Shown here: piece by piece, positions 26,873 to 37,458 of the stretch
Layout: each line of letters opens with the position of its first letter
Numbering within the stretch: the stretch's first letter is position 1
From: Bacteroidales bacterium
GTDB lineage: Bacteria > Bacteroidota > Bacteroidia > Bacteroidales > Dysgonomonadaceae
DNA length: 38,823 nucleotides
Assembly: GCA_012838585.1 (NCBI GenBank)
Contig: DUPB01000058.1
Location: 1-38,823, forward strand
Reading direction: 5' to 3'
Notes under the pieces: model-generated
What the model saw: only the letters and a program-made list of their open reading frames with translations
What the model was told of the DNA's origin: nothing
Database searches by the model: none
Translations under genes and position numbers: made by a program

Positions 26873-27433
26873 ATGACAACAGACTTGAAACAGATTGGAG
26901 AACGAATTAAAGGGTTGCGCGACGCGGTCGACCTAACCCCCGCGGAGATGGCCCATAGGCTGGAGGTAGACCTGGAGGATTACCTGAAATTCGAGAGCGG
27001 GGAAGAGGATATCTCGGTCTCGTTCTTACAAAGGATTGAACGGGAGTTTCACGTGGACATCTCCACGCTGATGTTCGGCACGGAGCCGCGCATGAACGCG
27101 TACTTTATCACCCGAAAAGATAAAGGGGTAAGCGTTGAGCGGGTATCGGCCTACAAGTACCAATCGCTTACCTCCGGCTTCACCAACAACGTGGCCGAGA
27201 TATTCGTGGTAACGGTAGAGCCTAAACCGGAAGAGGAGGATTTTTTTAAGAACATCCACGCGGGACAGGAGTTCAACATGATCCTGGAGGGAAGCATGGT
27301 GCTGAATATCAATGGGAAAAACCTGATACTGAAACAAGGTGACAGCATCTACTTCGACTCTTCGCTGCCCCACGGGATGAAGGCGATGAACAACAAGCCG
27401 GTGAAATTCCTGGCCGTGATCCTTTACCCGTGA
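26873..27433 (+). CDS. XRE-family regulator with C-terminal cupin domain
   Basis: This 186-aa DNA-binding regulator has an XRE helix-turn-helix at about residues 6-66 (IGERIKGLRDAVDLTPAEMAHRLEVDLEDYLKFESGEEDISVSFLQRI). Its cupin_2 beta-barrel lies at about 105-185, with HAGQEFNMILEGSMVLNINGKNLILKQGDSIYFDSSLPHGM. Proteins of this layout usually sense a small molecule or metal in the cupin and repress a nearby metabolic gene. Here the neighbour, 59 bp downstream, encodes an acyl-CoA synthetase, so a role in controlling acid activation is a reasonable inference. The effector is unknown. It has its own promoter and a strong ribosome-binding site. Confidence 0.88.
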   Translation: MTTDLKQIGERIKGLRDAVDLTPAEMAHRLEVDLEDYLKFESGEEDISVSFLQRIEREFHVDISTLMFGTEPRMNAYFITRKDKGVSVERVSAYKYQSLTSGFTNNVAEIFVVTVEPKPEEEDFFKNIHAGQEFNMILEGSMVLNINGKNLILKQGDSIYFDSSLPHGMKAMNNKPVKFLAVILYP

Positions 27434-27492
27434 CCCTTGCCGGTGATCATTTACCAGCACCTTGGCACTATATATGAAATTATTAGGTTATC

Positions 27493-29163
27493 ATGATAAA
27501 AAGATTTGTAAAGAGAACATCGTTCGCTGACCATAAGGACTTCGTGCAAAATTACCGCATCGAGGTTCCCGAGAACTTTAACTTCGCGTACGATGTGGTG
27601 GACGAATGGGCCCAAATTGAGCCGGGTAAACGGGCGCTCTGCTGGACCAACGACAAAGGGGCACACCGGGACCTCACATTTGTTGAGCTCAAGGAGCTTT
27701 CCGACCAAACAGCCGCGTTCTTCCTATCCATCGGGATTGAGAAGGGTGACCGGGTGATGCTGATCTTGAAGCGAAACATCGAGTTCTGGCCAACCATCCT
27801 GGCGCTCCACAAAATAGGTGCCGTAACCATCCCGGCCACGAACCTGCTGACCGATAAGGATATCGTCTACCGCAACAACGCGGCTAGCGTGAAGGCGATC
27901 GTGACCGCAAACGATGAACTGCTCATCCAGCATGTGAACAGCGCCATGAAAGATTCTCCCACCGTGACGCTCCGCATCGTGACCGGCGATACGGTTCCCA
28001 ATGGATGGATCGGTTTACAGCAAGGAATGAAAAATACCCCCCCGTTTAAACGACCGGAGCATGTAAACGACAACGGGGATACCATGCTCCTCTACTTCAC
28101 CTCCGGCACCACGGGACAACCCAAGATGGTGATGCACGACTTCACCTACCCGCTGGGACATATCACCACCGCCAAGTACTGGCACAACCTTCACGAGAAG
28201 AGCCTTCACCTGACGTTGGCCGAAACGGGTTGGGCCAAAGCGGTGTGGGGTAAACTCTACGGGCAATGGATCGTGGGTGCTTGCGTCTTCGTGTACGACT
28301 TCGAGGGGCGCTTTATCCCGAGTGACGTGCTGAGCATGATGGCGAAATACCGGGTGACCTCGTTCTGCGCCCCACCCACCATCTTCCGCTTCCTCATACG
28401 GGAAGACTTGAGCCAGTACGACCTGTCTGCCCTGGAGTATTGTACCACCGCCGGAGAAGCCCTCAACCCCTCGGTTTTCGAGGCGTTTCGAAAGAAGACA
28501 GGCATCAAGATGATGGAGGCGTTCGGTCAAACCGAGACGGCCCCCACCATCATCACCTTTCCCTGGATGGAACCCAAGCCTGGGGCAATGGGGGTTCCCA
28601 ACCCGCTGTACAAAATGGATCTGTTGACCCATGATGGACGTTCGGCCGAGGATGGCGAGCAGGGCGAAATCATCTTCCACACCGACGAGGAGTTGCCCCT
28701 AAGCCTGTTCAAAGGTTACTACCGGGACGAGGCACTCACCCGCGCGGTGTACAACAACCATATCTATCGCACCGGCGATATTGCATGGCGCGATGAGGAT
28801 GGGTACTACTGGTTCGTGGGGCGGACCGACGATGTGATCAAGAGTTCCGGCTACCGCATCGGGCCGTTCGAGGTGGAGAGCGCCGTGATGACGCACCCTG
28901 CCGTGGTGGAGTGTGCTATTACCGGGGTACCTGACGAGATCAGGGGGCAGATTATCAAGGCAACCATCGTGCTTGGAGCAGAATACAAATCGAAAGCAGG
29001 CGACAAGCTGGCCAAAGAAATTCAAGACCACGTGAAGCGGGTGACGGCACCCTACAAGTATCCCCGCGTAATCGAGTTCGTGGATGAACTTCCCAAAACG
29101 ATTAGCGGAAAGATTCGCCGCGTGGAGATTCGAGAGAAAAATGCATCAAGTAAACATACATAA
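27493..29163 (+). CDS. AMP-forming acyl-CoA synthetase
   Basis: This 556-aa enzyme of the ANL superfamily activates a carboxylic acid with ATP and joins it to coenzyme A. The expected motifs occur in order: LLYFTSGTTGQPK (about 199-211), FGQTET, YRTGDIAWRDEDGYYWFVGRTDD with the hinge Asp, and PKTISGKIRR with the adenylation lysine Lys540. Size and motifs suit the medium-chain or short-chain acyl-CoA synthetase group (AcsM-like); the exact acid cannot be read. It lies 59 bp after the XRE-cupin regulator gene and 13 bp before fabD. This suggests control of acyl-CoA supply for fatty-acid synthesis or recycling of fermentation acids. Confidence 0.88.
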   Translation: MIKRFVKRTSFADHKDFVQNYRIEVPENFNFAYDVVDEWAQIEPGKRALCWTNDKGAHRDLTFVELKELSDQTAAFFLSIGIEKGDRVMLILKRNIEFWPTILALHKIGAVTIPATNLLTDKDIVYRNNAASVKAIVTANDELLIQHVNSAMKDSPTVTLRIVTGDTVPNGWIGLQQGMKNTPPFKRPEHVNDNGDTMLLYFTSGTTGQPKMVMHDFTYPLGHITTAKYWHNLHEKSLHLTLAETGWAKAVWGKLYGQWIVGACVFVYDFEGRFIPSDVLSMMAKYRVTSFCAPPTIFRFLIREDLSQYDLSALEYCTTAGEALNPSVFEAFRKKTGIKMMEAFGQTETAPTIITFPWMEPKPGAMGVPNPLYKMDLLTHDGRSAEDGEQGEIIFHTDEELPLSLFKGYYRDEALTRAVYNNHIYRTGDIAWRDEDGYYWFVGRTDDVIKSSGYRIGPFEVESAVMTHPAVVECAITGVPDEIRGQIIKATIVLGAEYKSKAGDKLAKEIQDHVKRVTAPYKYPRVIEFVDELPKTISGKIRRVEIREKNASSKHT

Positions 29164-29176
29164 ATAAAACAATCGC

Positions 29177-30058
29177 ATGAAAAAAGCATACCTATTTCCA
29201 GGTCAAGGAGCCCAGTACGTGGGCATGGGCCAAGAGTTGTACGAAACCTCTTCGCTCGCGAAAGAGTGGTTCGAGAAGGCGAACGACCTACTAGGATTCC
29301 GGATTACCGACGAGATGTTCCACGGTACCGACGAGTCGCTCAAGCAAACCAAGGTGACCCAGCCGGCCATTTTCCTCCATTCGGTGATACTGGCCAAGAC
29401 GTTGGGCGAAGCGTTTAAACCCGATATGGTGGCTGGGCACTCGCTGGGAGAGCTCTCCGCGATAACGGCCGCCGGCGGCCTCTCCTTTGAAGATGGGCTG
29501 CGCCTGGTACGTATCCGCGCGTTGGCCATGCAGAAAGCGTGCGAAGCCCGCCCATCGACCATGGCCGCGATACTTGGCATGGAAGATGAGAAGGTGGAGG
29601 AAATCTGTGCCTCAATTCAAGATGTGGTCGTACCTGCCAATTATAATTGCCCTGGACAAATCGTGATCTCCGGAACCCACACCGGGGTAGATAGCGCGTG
29701 TGAACAGCTGATAGACGCTGGCGCAAGGCGTGCGATCCCGCTAAACGTGAGCGGAGCCTTCCACTCGCCCCTGATGAAGCCGGCTCAAGAGGAACTAAGA
29801 AGGGCCATTGAGGAGATGGAGTTCCGTGTCCCCACATGCCCCGTTTACCAGAACGTATCGGCTATAGGCGAGACCGATCCGGAGACGATCAAGAGTAACC
29901 TTATAGCGCAACTCACCTCACCGGTAAAATGGACCCAATCGATACAACGGATGATCGCCGATGGTGCCACGGAATTCATTGAACTAGGCCCCGGGAGAGT
30001 GCTTCGGGGATTGGTTTCCAAAATCGATAGAAACGTAACCACATCGGGGTTAAGTTGA
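29177..30058 (+). CDS. fabD: malonyl-CoA:ACP transacylase
   Basis: This 293-aa cytoplasmic enzyme moves the malonyl group from CoA to acyl carrier protein, the entry step of fatty-acid synthesis. Motifs are FPGQGAQYVGMG at the N-terminus, GHSLGEL with nucleophile Ser89, RIRALAMQ with the malonyl-binding Arg114, and GAFHSPLM with catalytic His196. Length is close to the family norm. It begins 13 bp after the acyl-CoA synthetase gene and very likely shares its transcript. No other fab genes are in the window. Confidence 0.95.
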   Translation: MKKAYLFPGQGAQYVGMGQELYETSSLAKEWFEKANDLLGFRITDEMFHGTDESLKQTKVTQPAIFLHSVILAKTLGEAFKPDMVAGHSLGELSAITAAGGLSFEDGLRLVRIRALAMQKACEARPSTMAAILGMEDEKVEEICASIQDVVVPANYNCPGQIVISGTHTGVDSACEQLIDAGARRAIPLNVSGAFHSPLMKPAQEELRRAIEEMEFRVPTCPVYQNVSAIGETDPETIKSNLIAQLTSPVKWTQSIQRMIADGATEFIELGPGRVLRGLVSKIDRNVTTSGLS

Positions 30059-30080
30059 AGCAGATGAAGCAGTTGTATGT

Positions 30081-31268
30081 ATGGGTAGCGATGTGAAAAA
30101 TAACGTGCTGTTCGCCCTCGCGGCATTGCTGGAGGCGAACCGGGGAAAGATCATGGAGGCCAACGAGACAGATGTACAAACGTTTCCCGATATGGACGCC
30201 TCCATGAAAGACAGGCTGAAGGTAGACGACCGCAAGATCGACGGGATGATCCGCTCCCTGGAAGAGGTAGCCACGATGGCCGACCCGGAGGGAAGGGTTC
30301 TTTACGGGTTCGAGCGACCAGACGGGCTGCGTGTCTTCAACCGCACCGTGCCTTTTGGCACTATCCTGATTATTTACGAATCGCGACCCGACGTGACCAT
30401 CGAGGCGGGAGCCACCGCCTTCAAGGCGGGGAACAAGATCCTGTTGAAGGGGGGTAAGGAAGCTTTTCACACCAACAGCCTGCTGACTGCACTGTGGCAA
30501 GATGCACTCCAGCAAAACGGGGTGGACAAGCATTGGGTGGAATACCTGAGCCTCTCCCACGCCGAAACACAGCAACTCATCAAAGAGAACACGCGGAAGG
30601 TTCACTTGATTATCCCCCGGGGAGGGGAAGGGTTGATTCGATTCGTGCGGGAAAACGCCACGGTACCCGTGATCGTGAGCGGAAGAGGCAACAACTTCCT
30701 TTACATCGATGAAACCTCCGATTTCGAGATGGCCGTCCAACTGGTACTGAACGGGAAAAGCAGGATCAGCGTCTGTAACGCGATTGATAAGGTACTGCTG
30801 CATAGGAACCTTCCTGATCTAAAAACGAAGGTAAACGAGCTAATCAATCAACTTGCCCAAAAAGGGATTACGGTATGGGGGCACCGGGAGGTCGCCCAAC
30901 TAGACAAGCGTATCCAGGTGGATGAAGCTGAGGCCACCCTCTATGAGGAGTACCTCGCCCCCAAGCTCTACCTCGCCCTGGTGGACGAGGTGAAAGAAGC
31001 CATCGGGATGATAAACCGGTACTCCGGGGGACACACGGCGGTTATCGTCACGAGCAATGCCGTGAAAGCCGATCGGTTCATGCAGGAGGTGGACTGCGCG
31101 GCGGTTTACCACAACGCCTCATCACGGTTTACCGACGGCGGGCAGTTTGGCGTGGGGGCAGAAATTGCCATCAGCACGCAAAAGCTCCATTTCCGTGGCC
31201 CGTTGGGGGCTAACGAGCTGGTTACCAACAAGTGGTTCGTGTACGGGAACGGGCAAATCAGGGAGTGA
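30081..31268 (+). CDS. proA: glutamate-5-semialdehyde dehydrogenase, short N-terminus
   Basis: This 395-aa NADP-dependent enzyme reduces glutamyl-5-phosphate to the semialdehyde, step two of proline synthesis. Conserved parts are [41 protein letters not shown], the catalytic Cys232 in [10 protein letters not shown], and the final [22 protein letters not shown]-like region ([16 protein letters not shown]). Compared with E. coli ProA (417 aa), about 20 N-terminal residues are absent. The alignment begins at [22 protein letters not shown], and an in-frame stop at 30051 leaves no upstream ATG, GTG or TTG to recover them. The gene is followed 21 bp later by proB. Confidence 0.92.
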   Translation: [395 protein letters not shown]

Positions 31269-31289
31269 TAAAACGAACAGGTTTTGGAA

Positions 31290-32093
31290 ATGAAAATAAC
31301 AGAAGAGCGTGATAGCGGTCGTGAAATAAAGAAGAAGCTGATTCTGAAAGTTGGGTCGTCCACGCTCACGGCCAGTACCAACCGCATATCGTTCGCGGTG
31401 ATCGAGGCGTTGGCACGGCAAGTCGTGGAGCTAAAAAAGGAACACGACATCGTGATCGTCTCATCGGGTGCCATCGCCACGGCCCGCCAGTTCGTGGAGA
31501 TCAACGGGTTCAACAAGCAGGTCGACTCCAAGCAGGCGTTGGCAGCTATCGGCCAGACCAAGCTGATGGAGATCTATGACACCATCTTCAGCTCGTTCGG
31601 GTTAAACATCGCGCAGGTGTTGCTGACCTATCGCGACTTCGAGAACCCGGAGGCCAACGAGAACACCCGGAATACCATCCGCCGATTGTGGCAAGTGGAT
31701 TACATCCCCATCGTGAACGAGAACGACACCGTCGCCATCGAGGAGATCATGCTGGGGGACAACGATAAACTCTCTGCACTGGTCGCCGTTATCACCGAGG
31801 CCGACCTGCTGGTGCTGATCTCCGATATTGATGGCATCTTCGACTGCAACCCCCACCTGCACCCTGAAGCTCACCTCATCAATGAGGTGAACGACTTAGA
31901 ACAGGTGCGCTCCTACATCGAAGAGAAAAAGTCCACCCTCGGTACCGGGGGCATGTCGTCCAAAATACACGCGGCCGAGATTTGCATGAAGCACGGGATC
32001 GAGATGTGGATCGTGAACGGGCAACGCCCCAGCTGCATCATCAACGCGATGCAAAGCCAAATCCCGTTTACCCGGTTCAGGAAGAATAGGTAA
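31290..32093 (+). CDS. proB: glutamate 5-kinase (short form, no PUA domain)
   Basis: This 267-aa amino-acid kinase phosphorylates glutamate in the first, usually proline-inhibited, step of proline synthesis. Marks are LILKVGSSTLT, IVSSGAIATARQF, AAIGQTKLMEIYD, VNENDTVA with the substrate-binding residues, GDNDKLSALVA, LLVLISDIDGIF and GTGGMSSKIHAAEI. It lacks the C-terminal PUA domain found in the E. coli enzyme, as in many Bacteroidota. The start is the ATG at 31290; a TTG two codons upstream is less likely. It sits between proA and proC on the same strand. Confidence 0.95.
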   Translation: MKITEERDSGREIKKKLILKVGSSTLTASTNRISFAVIEALARQVVELKKEHDIVIVSSGAIATARQFVEINGFNKQVDSKQALAAIGQTKLMEIYDTIFSSFGLNIAQVLLTYRDFENPEANENTRNTIRRLWQVDYIPIVNENDTVAIEEIMLGDNDKLSALVAVITEADLLVLISDIDGIFDCNPHLHPEAHLINEVNDLEQVRSYIEEKKSTLGTGGMSSKIHAAEICMKHGIEMWIVNGQRPSCIINAMQSQIPFTRFRKNR

Positions 32094-32142
32094 TTCAACT
32101 TTCGCATGTAACTGTTTCATCACTTTAATATAACATTGTAGC

Positions 32143-32928
32143 GTGAAGCATGGATTTATAGGTTTCGGTAACCTCGCGAAAGCGGTATACCGGGGATTGG
32201 AAGAGGAGAAGGGAATGCAGTTCGGGTACTTCGCCCGAAGCCGCAAGGAAGTCCCTATCCCCTTTCACGAGCAGATGGAGGGGCTAGTCGATTTTGCCGA
32301 TGTGATTTGGTTGATGGTGAAACCACAAGATTTGGAGGGCATCCTGACGCAACTCCGTCAACATAACACGAGGGGTAAGACCATCGTTTCGCCGGTAGCA
32401 GGCAAACCCATCGCCTACATTGAACGTTTCCTGGGTAAAGAACAACGGGTAGTACGCATTATGCCTAACCTGGCCATCGCGTACCGTGAATCGGTCACCG
32501 CCGTGGCTACCAACCGGCCGGGTTGCACGGAAGCGATGGAGCTATTTAACCTGTTGGGGAAGATGGGCAAAGCGGTATGGCTGGAAGAGAGTGGGTTCGA
32601 CCTCTTCACCTCCGTTTTCGGCAGCGGGCCTGCCTTTATCCTGGCGTTTATCCAGACCTTTAAAGAGAAGATGCAGGAGTTTAACCTCCCCGGTCCGCTG
32701 TTGGACGAGCTGCTGCTGGAGCTAACCCAAGGCACAACCACCTACTTCACGCGCAACCAGCAGCGGTACAGCATCGAAGAGCTTATCCAGAACATCACCA
32801 GCAAGGGGGGTACCACCCAGGCGGGTCTCGACTACTTCCGGGCGCAGCAACTGGGAAAGCACTTCGAAGGGGTACTTGACGCCGCGAGGAGGCGCTCGGA
32901 AGAGATGAGCCGCAACGGCGATGATTAG
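32143..32928 (+). CDS. proC: pyrroline-5-carboxylate reductase
   Basis: This 261-aa enzyme reduces pyrroline-5-carboxylate to proline. The Rossmann loop GFIGFGNLAKAVYRGL is at the extreme N-terminus; later parts are VIWLMVKPQDLEGIL, RIMPNLAIAYRESVTAV, FGSGPAFILAFIQTF and TSKGGTTQAGLDYF, the signature of the family. The start is GTG at 32143: an in-frame stop at 32131-32133 leaves no upstream start codon, and the Rossmann fold begins directly. The gap of 49 bp after proB completes a compact proA-proB-proC group that covers the whole route from glutamate. Confidence 0.93.
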   Translation: MKHGFIGFGNLAKAVYRGLEEEKGMQFGYFARSRKEVPIPFHEQMEGLVDFADVIWLMVKPQDLEGILTQLRQHNTRGKTIVSPVAGKPIAYIERFLGKEQRVVRIMPNLAIAYRESVTAVATNRPGCTEAMELFNLLGKMGKAVWLEESGFDLFTSVFGSGPAFILAFIQTFKEKMQEFNLPGPLLDELLLELTQGTTTYFTRNQQRYSIEELIQNITSKGGTTQAGLDYFRAQQLGKHFEGVLDAARRRSEEMSRNGDD

Positions 32929-32971
32929 TTGGGGATAGCCAAGAAGCAGAGACGAGACAGCAACAATTAGA

Positions 32972-33403
32972 TCAATTGACGCCCTCCTTGGCTTTATAAG
33001 CGACGGCGTAATAGCGCACCTGCTGGATTACCGAGAGTAACCCGTTGGAGCGGGTGGGTGAAAGGTGTTCGGTTAACCCGATCTCTTTCATGAAGCGCAA
33101 GTCGGTCTCGATAATCTCGTCCGGCGTTCGCCCGCTAAATACCCTCAGCACCAGCGCCAGCAACCCTTTCACGATCAGGGCATCGCTCTCGGCACTAAAA
33201 AAGAGCCTCCCGTCACGATACTCGGTCTGCAACCAGACCCTGCTCTGGCACCCTTTGATCAGGTTTTCCGGCGTCTTATACTGTTCATCAAGCGGCTCCA
33301 GGGCATTCCCCTGCTCGATGATGTAAGCGTACTTATCCATCCAGTCGCTGAAAAGCGAAAACTCATCAATAATCTCCTGCTGTATCTCGTCTACCGTCCG
33401 CAT
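32972..33403 (-). CDS. SufE-like sulphur-acceptor protein
   Basis: This 143-aa cytoplasmic protein of the SufE/CsdE family accepts sulphur from a cysteine desulphurase for iron-sulphur cluster assembly. The key segment is NLIKGCQSRVWL with acceptor Cys52, in the usual position. YRDGRLFFSAESDALIVKGLLALVLRVFSG is the conserved fold core, followed by FMKEIGLTEHLSPTRSNGLLSVIQ. No other suf gene is nearby. It is the last gene of a minus-strand run, 12 bp after the glutaminyl cyclase gene, and converges with proC. Confidence 0.88.
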   Translation of the reverse strand: MRTVDEIQQEIIDEFSLFSDWMDKYAYIIEQGNALEPLDEQYKTPENLIKGCQSRVWLQTEYRDGRLFFSAESDALIVKGLLALVLRVFSGRTPDEIIETDLRFMKEIGLTEHLSPTRSNGLLSVIQQVRYYAVAYKAKEGVN

Positions 33404-33415
33404 TGGCTCATCGTT

Positions 33416-34426
33416 TTACTCACTATATATTACCTCCATCACGGTTTGCCCGGCCGCCTTCAGGCTTGCCCGGTCAATGTTTCTCATATCATCGTTTCGC
33501 GTGTGCCAATGCACGCCAAACCCGGTGCGGGTATCGCTCTTCAGGTTAATCACGTTAATGCTGGGCGCCCGGTGGTATTGATTCACCGGCAAGTGGTCAT
33601 CCGTGATATAGCCCCCCTGCTTGGGTATAAAATAGTTTCTATAACCCAGCTTGGTAGCGGTGGCCCACACCTTCTCCACCACGTTCGATGCGTATTGGGT
33701 GGAATAGCCCTCTTTCGGGAAGGTAGCCCCGGCGGCTCCCACCATGTCCAGCAAGATACCGTAAGCTGCCCGGTACCCCTCCACGTGCGGTTGCTCCGAC
33801 CAGTAACGCGAACCCACGCACCACCAGTCGCCCTCCACCCAATCGTCGCTATAAGAGGGAGGTCCCCAGTCCTCCAGGTCAAAGAACACGATGTCTACCC
33901 CCACCCCCGTGGGTTGCGCCTGCAGGTGCCTCGCTATCTCCAGTAGCACCCCTACCCCGCTTGCCCCATCATCGGCCCCGGCAATGGGTTGCCGTTGTTT
34001 CTGGGGGTCAGTCTCCTCATCGGCAAAGGGACGCGAATCCCAATGCGCGAAAAGGAGCACCCGTTTCTCCTTCTCCGGGAAAAAGGAGCTAATGATATTC
34101 CTTAAGGGTAGGTTCTGCCCGTCGTAATGGGTCACCTCAGCCCGCTGCTCCTGTACCTGTGCCCCGTACCCGGTCAATTTGTCCACCAGCCAGTCGCCAC
34201 AAGCGGCATGGGCGGCCGTGCCGGGCACCCTGGGACCGAAAGCCACCTGCGTTTCCACGTAGTGATAGGCACTATCGGCATCAAAAACAGGGGATCGTTG
34301 GGTGTAGGGCTCAGGGGTAGCCGTAGTTTGAGAGGACTGGCATGAGTTACACGACACGGTAAGCAGTACCGCGCTCAATAGCAGGAGGGTAGCTAAAAGT
34401 GTACCCCACGTTGTACGGGTCGTCAT
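33416..34426 (-). CDS. glutaminyl-peptide cyclotransferase (M28-type, bacterial type II)
   Basis: This 336-aa M28-fold enzyme fits the bacterial type II glutaminyl cyclases described in Porphyromonas and Tannerella, which convert N-terminal Gln of exported proteins to pyroglutamate. A hydrophobic N-terminus ends TVSC (Cys26), an imperfect lipobox, so it may be membrane-anchored facing the periplasm. The active site is visible: AHWDSRPFADEE, GADDGASGVGV with predicted zinc ligand Asp153, FFDLEDWG with predicted base Glu185 and ligand Asp186, and VHWHTRNDD with zinc ligand His308. An M28 aminopeptidase remains possible, but the single-zinc ligand set and the WHTxxDD ending favour the cyclase. 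It is 17 bp after an LD-carboxypeptidase gene and 12 bp before the SufE gene. Confidence 0.78.
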   Translation of the reverse strand: MTTRTTWGTLLATLLLLSAVLLTVSCNSCQSSQTTATPEPYTQRSPVFDADSAYHYVETQVAFGPRVPGTAAHAACGDWLVDKLTGYGAQVQEQRAEVTHYDGQNLPLRNIISSFFPEKEKRVLLFAHWDSRPFADEETDPQKQRQPIAGADDGASGVGVLLEIARHLQAQPTGVGVDIVFFDLEDWGPPSYSDDWVEGDWWCVGSRYWSEQPHVEGYRAAYGILLDMVGAAGATFPKEGYSTQYASNVVEKVWATATKLGYRNYFIPKQGGYITDDHLPVNQYHRAPSINVINLKSDTRTGFGVHWHTRNDDMRNIDRASLKAAGQTVMEVIYSE

Positions 34427-34443
34427 TGCCTATAGGTTTTCGA

Positions 34444-35358
34444 TTATTGTTGTAAAAAGACACTGTCGTTATTGACCCTCAACTCGGTCATCACCCCCAT
34501 GATCAGTGGGAAGTTCAACTTGACATGCCCGACCGGGAAGTTAAAGCAGACGGGGAAGTCGTACTCTTCCACCGCGTGCAGAATAGATTCGTAAAGTGGG
34601 CGGTACATCTGTTCATCCTCCTCGTAATCGGTAAAGCGACCAACAATCATCCCGCTAATCCGGTTGAAAACACCCGCGAGTTTCAACTGGTAAATCATCC
34701 GATCCACACGGTACGGCGCCTCGCCCGTATCTTCGATGAAAAGAACACCTTTATCGGGGATCCGCGCGTAACGCGACCCCATGATCCCGCAGAAGACGGA
34801 AAGGTTGCCCCCGAAGAGCCTCCCCTTCGCGGCACCGGGCCTGTTAAGGAACGCACCCGGGTTCATCAAATCCGAGGGGATGGAGTAGCAAACGGACTGG
34901 CCGGCCAGGATGCTTTTCACCATCCGAACCGATACGTCATCCGCCCCTTCACGGGAAAAATGCGCCGCCATGGGTCCATGGATCGAGGCTACGCCATGAT
35001 GTTGCAGGGCCGCGTGGAGAGCAGTGATATCGCTAAAACCCACCACCCACTTTGGGAACCGACGTATCCCGGTAAAATCGATCTTGGAGAGGAGGTGAAC
35101 CGTTCCATACCCCCCTCTGGCACAGAGAATCAAACGTGCACGACGATCATCAAACGCGTTCTGCAAATCAAAAAGCCGGTTCGCTTCCGATCCACTAAAG
35201 CGGCCTTTTTCATCGAGCGCATGCTCGCTAATCTCGGGCTGCAAGCCCCATTTTTCCAACACGGCCGCCGCATCTTCCACGAGGTGCCGGTCAATGCTCC
35301 CCGCGGGGGAGATGATAATCGCTTTATCGTTGCTCTTTAGCGAGAGGGGTCGTTTCAC
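34444..35358 (-). CDS. S66 family LD-carboxypeptidase
   Basis: This 304-aa peptidase resembles LdcA, which trims the terminal D-Ala from the murein tetrapeptide during cell-wall recycling. Family marks are the N-terminal IISPAGSID, CARGGYGTVHLLSKID, GFSDITALHAAL with nucleophile Ser109, FIEDTGEAPYRVDRM with Glu209, and VGHVKLNFPLIMG with His278. The start is GTG at 35358. An in-frame TAA lies five codons upstream, and AGGAA sits 4 nt before it, so the choice is well supported. There is no signal peptide, which fits a cytoplasmic enzyme. It follows gyrB by 67 bp on the same strand. Confidence 0.9.
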   Translation of the reverse strand: MKRPLSLKSNDKAIIISPAGSIDRHLVEDAAAVLEKWGLQPEISEHALDEKGRFSGSEANRLFDLQNAFDDRRARLILCARGGYGTVHLLSKIDFTGIRRFPKWVVGFSDITALHAALQHHGVASIHGPMAAHFSREGADDVSVRMVKSILAGQSVCYSIPSDLMNPGAFLNRPGAAKGRLFGGNLSVFCGIMGSRYARIPDKGVLFIEDTGEAPYRVDRMIYQLKLAGVFNRISGMIVGRFTDYEEDEQMYRPLYESILHAVEEYDFPVCFNFPVGHVKLNFPLIMGVMTELRVNNDSVFLQQ

Positions 35359-35425
35359 GTTATTCCTATTTTATGAAACCGGCAAGGTCACCCAATGGCA
35401 ACCGCCTGTGCTTCTGTTAATATCG

Positions 35426-37387
<1,962 letters not shown>

Positions 37388-37417
37388 CTACTTGTTTTAT
37401 TTAATCATCTTGTAAAT

Positions 37418-37447
37418 GAGGCCCTTAATAAACACCCAAGGGCCCTC
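37418..37447 (-). promoter_or_regulatory. hairpin in the gyrB 5' leader
   Basis: On the minus strand GAGGGCCCTT pairs with AAGGGCCTC around an 11-nt loop: nine base pairs with one bulged G. It sits between the predicted transcription start (near 37452) and the ATG at 37384, and ends 33 nt before the start codon. There is no U-run after it, so it does not look like a simple terminator. A role in mRNA stability or control is inference. Confidence 0.5.
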
Positions 37448-37458
37448 CAAAAAACGAA

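Noticed and set aside
29976-30803. Minus-strand open frame of 275 codons
   Set aside because: It is antisense to the fabD end and proA, both strongly supported; no motif or signal is visible in it.
34525-35340. Plus-strand open frame of 271 codons
   Set aside because: It is antisense to the LD-carboxypeptidase gene, which has a full catalytic triad and a supported GTG start.
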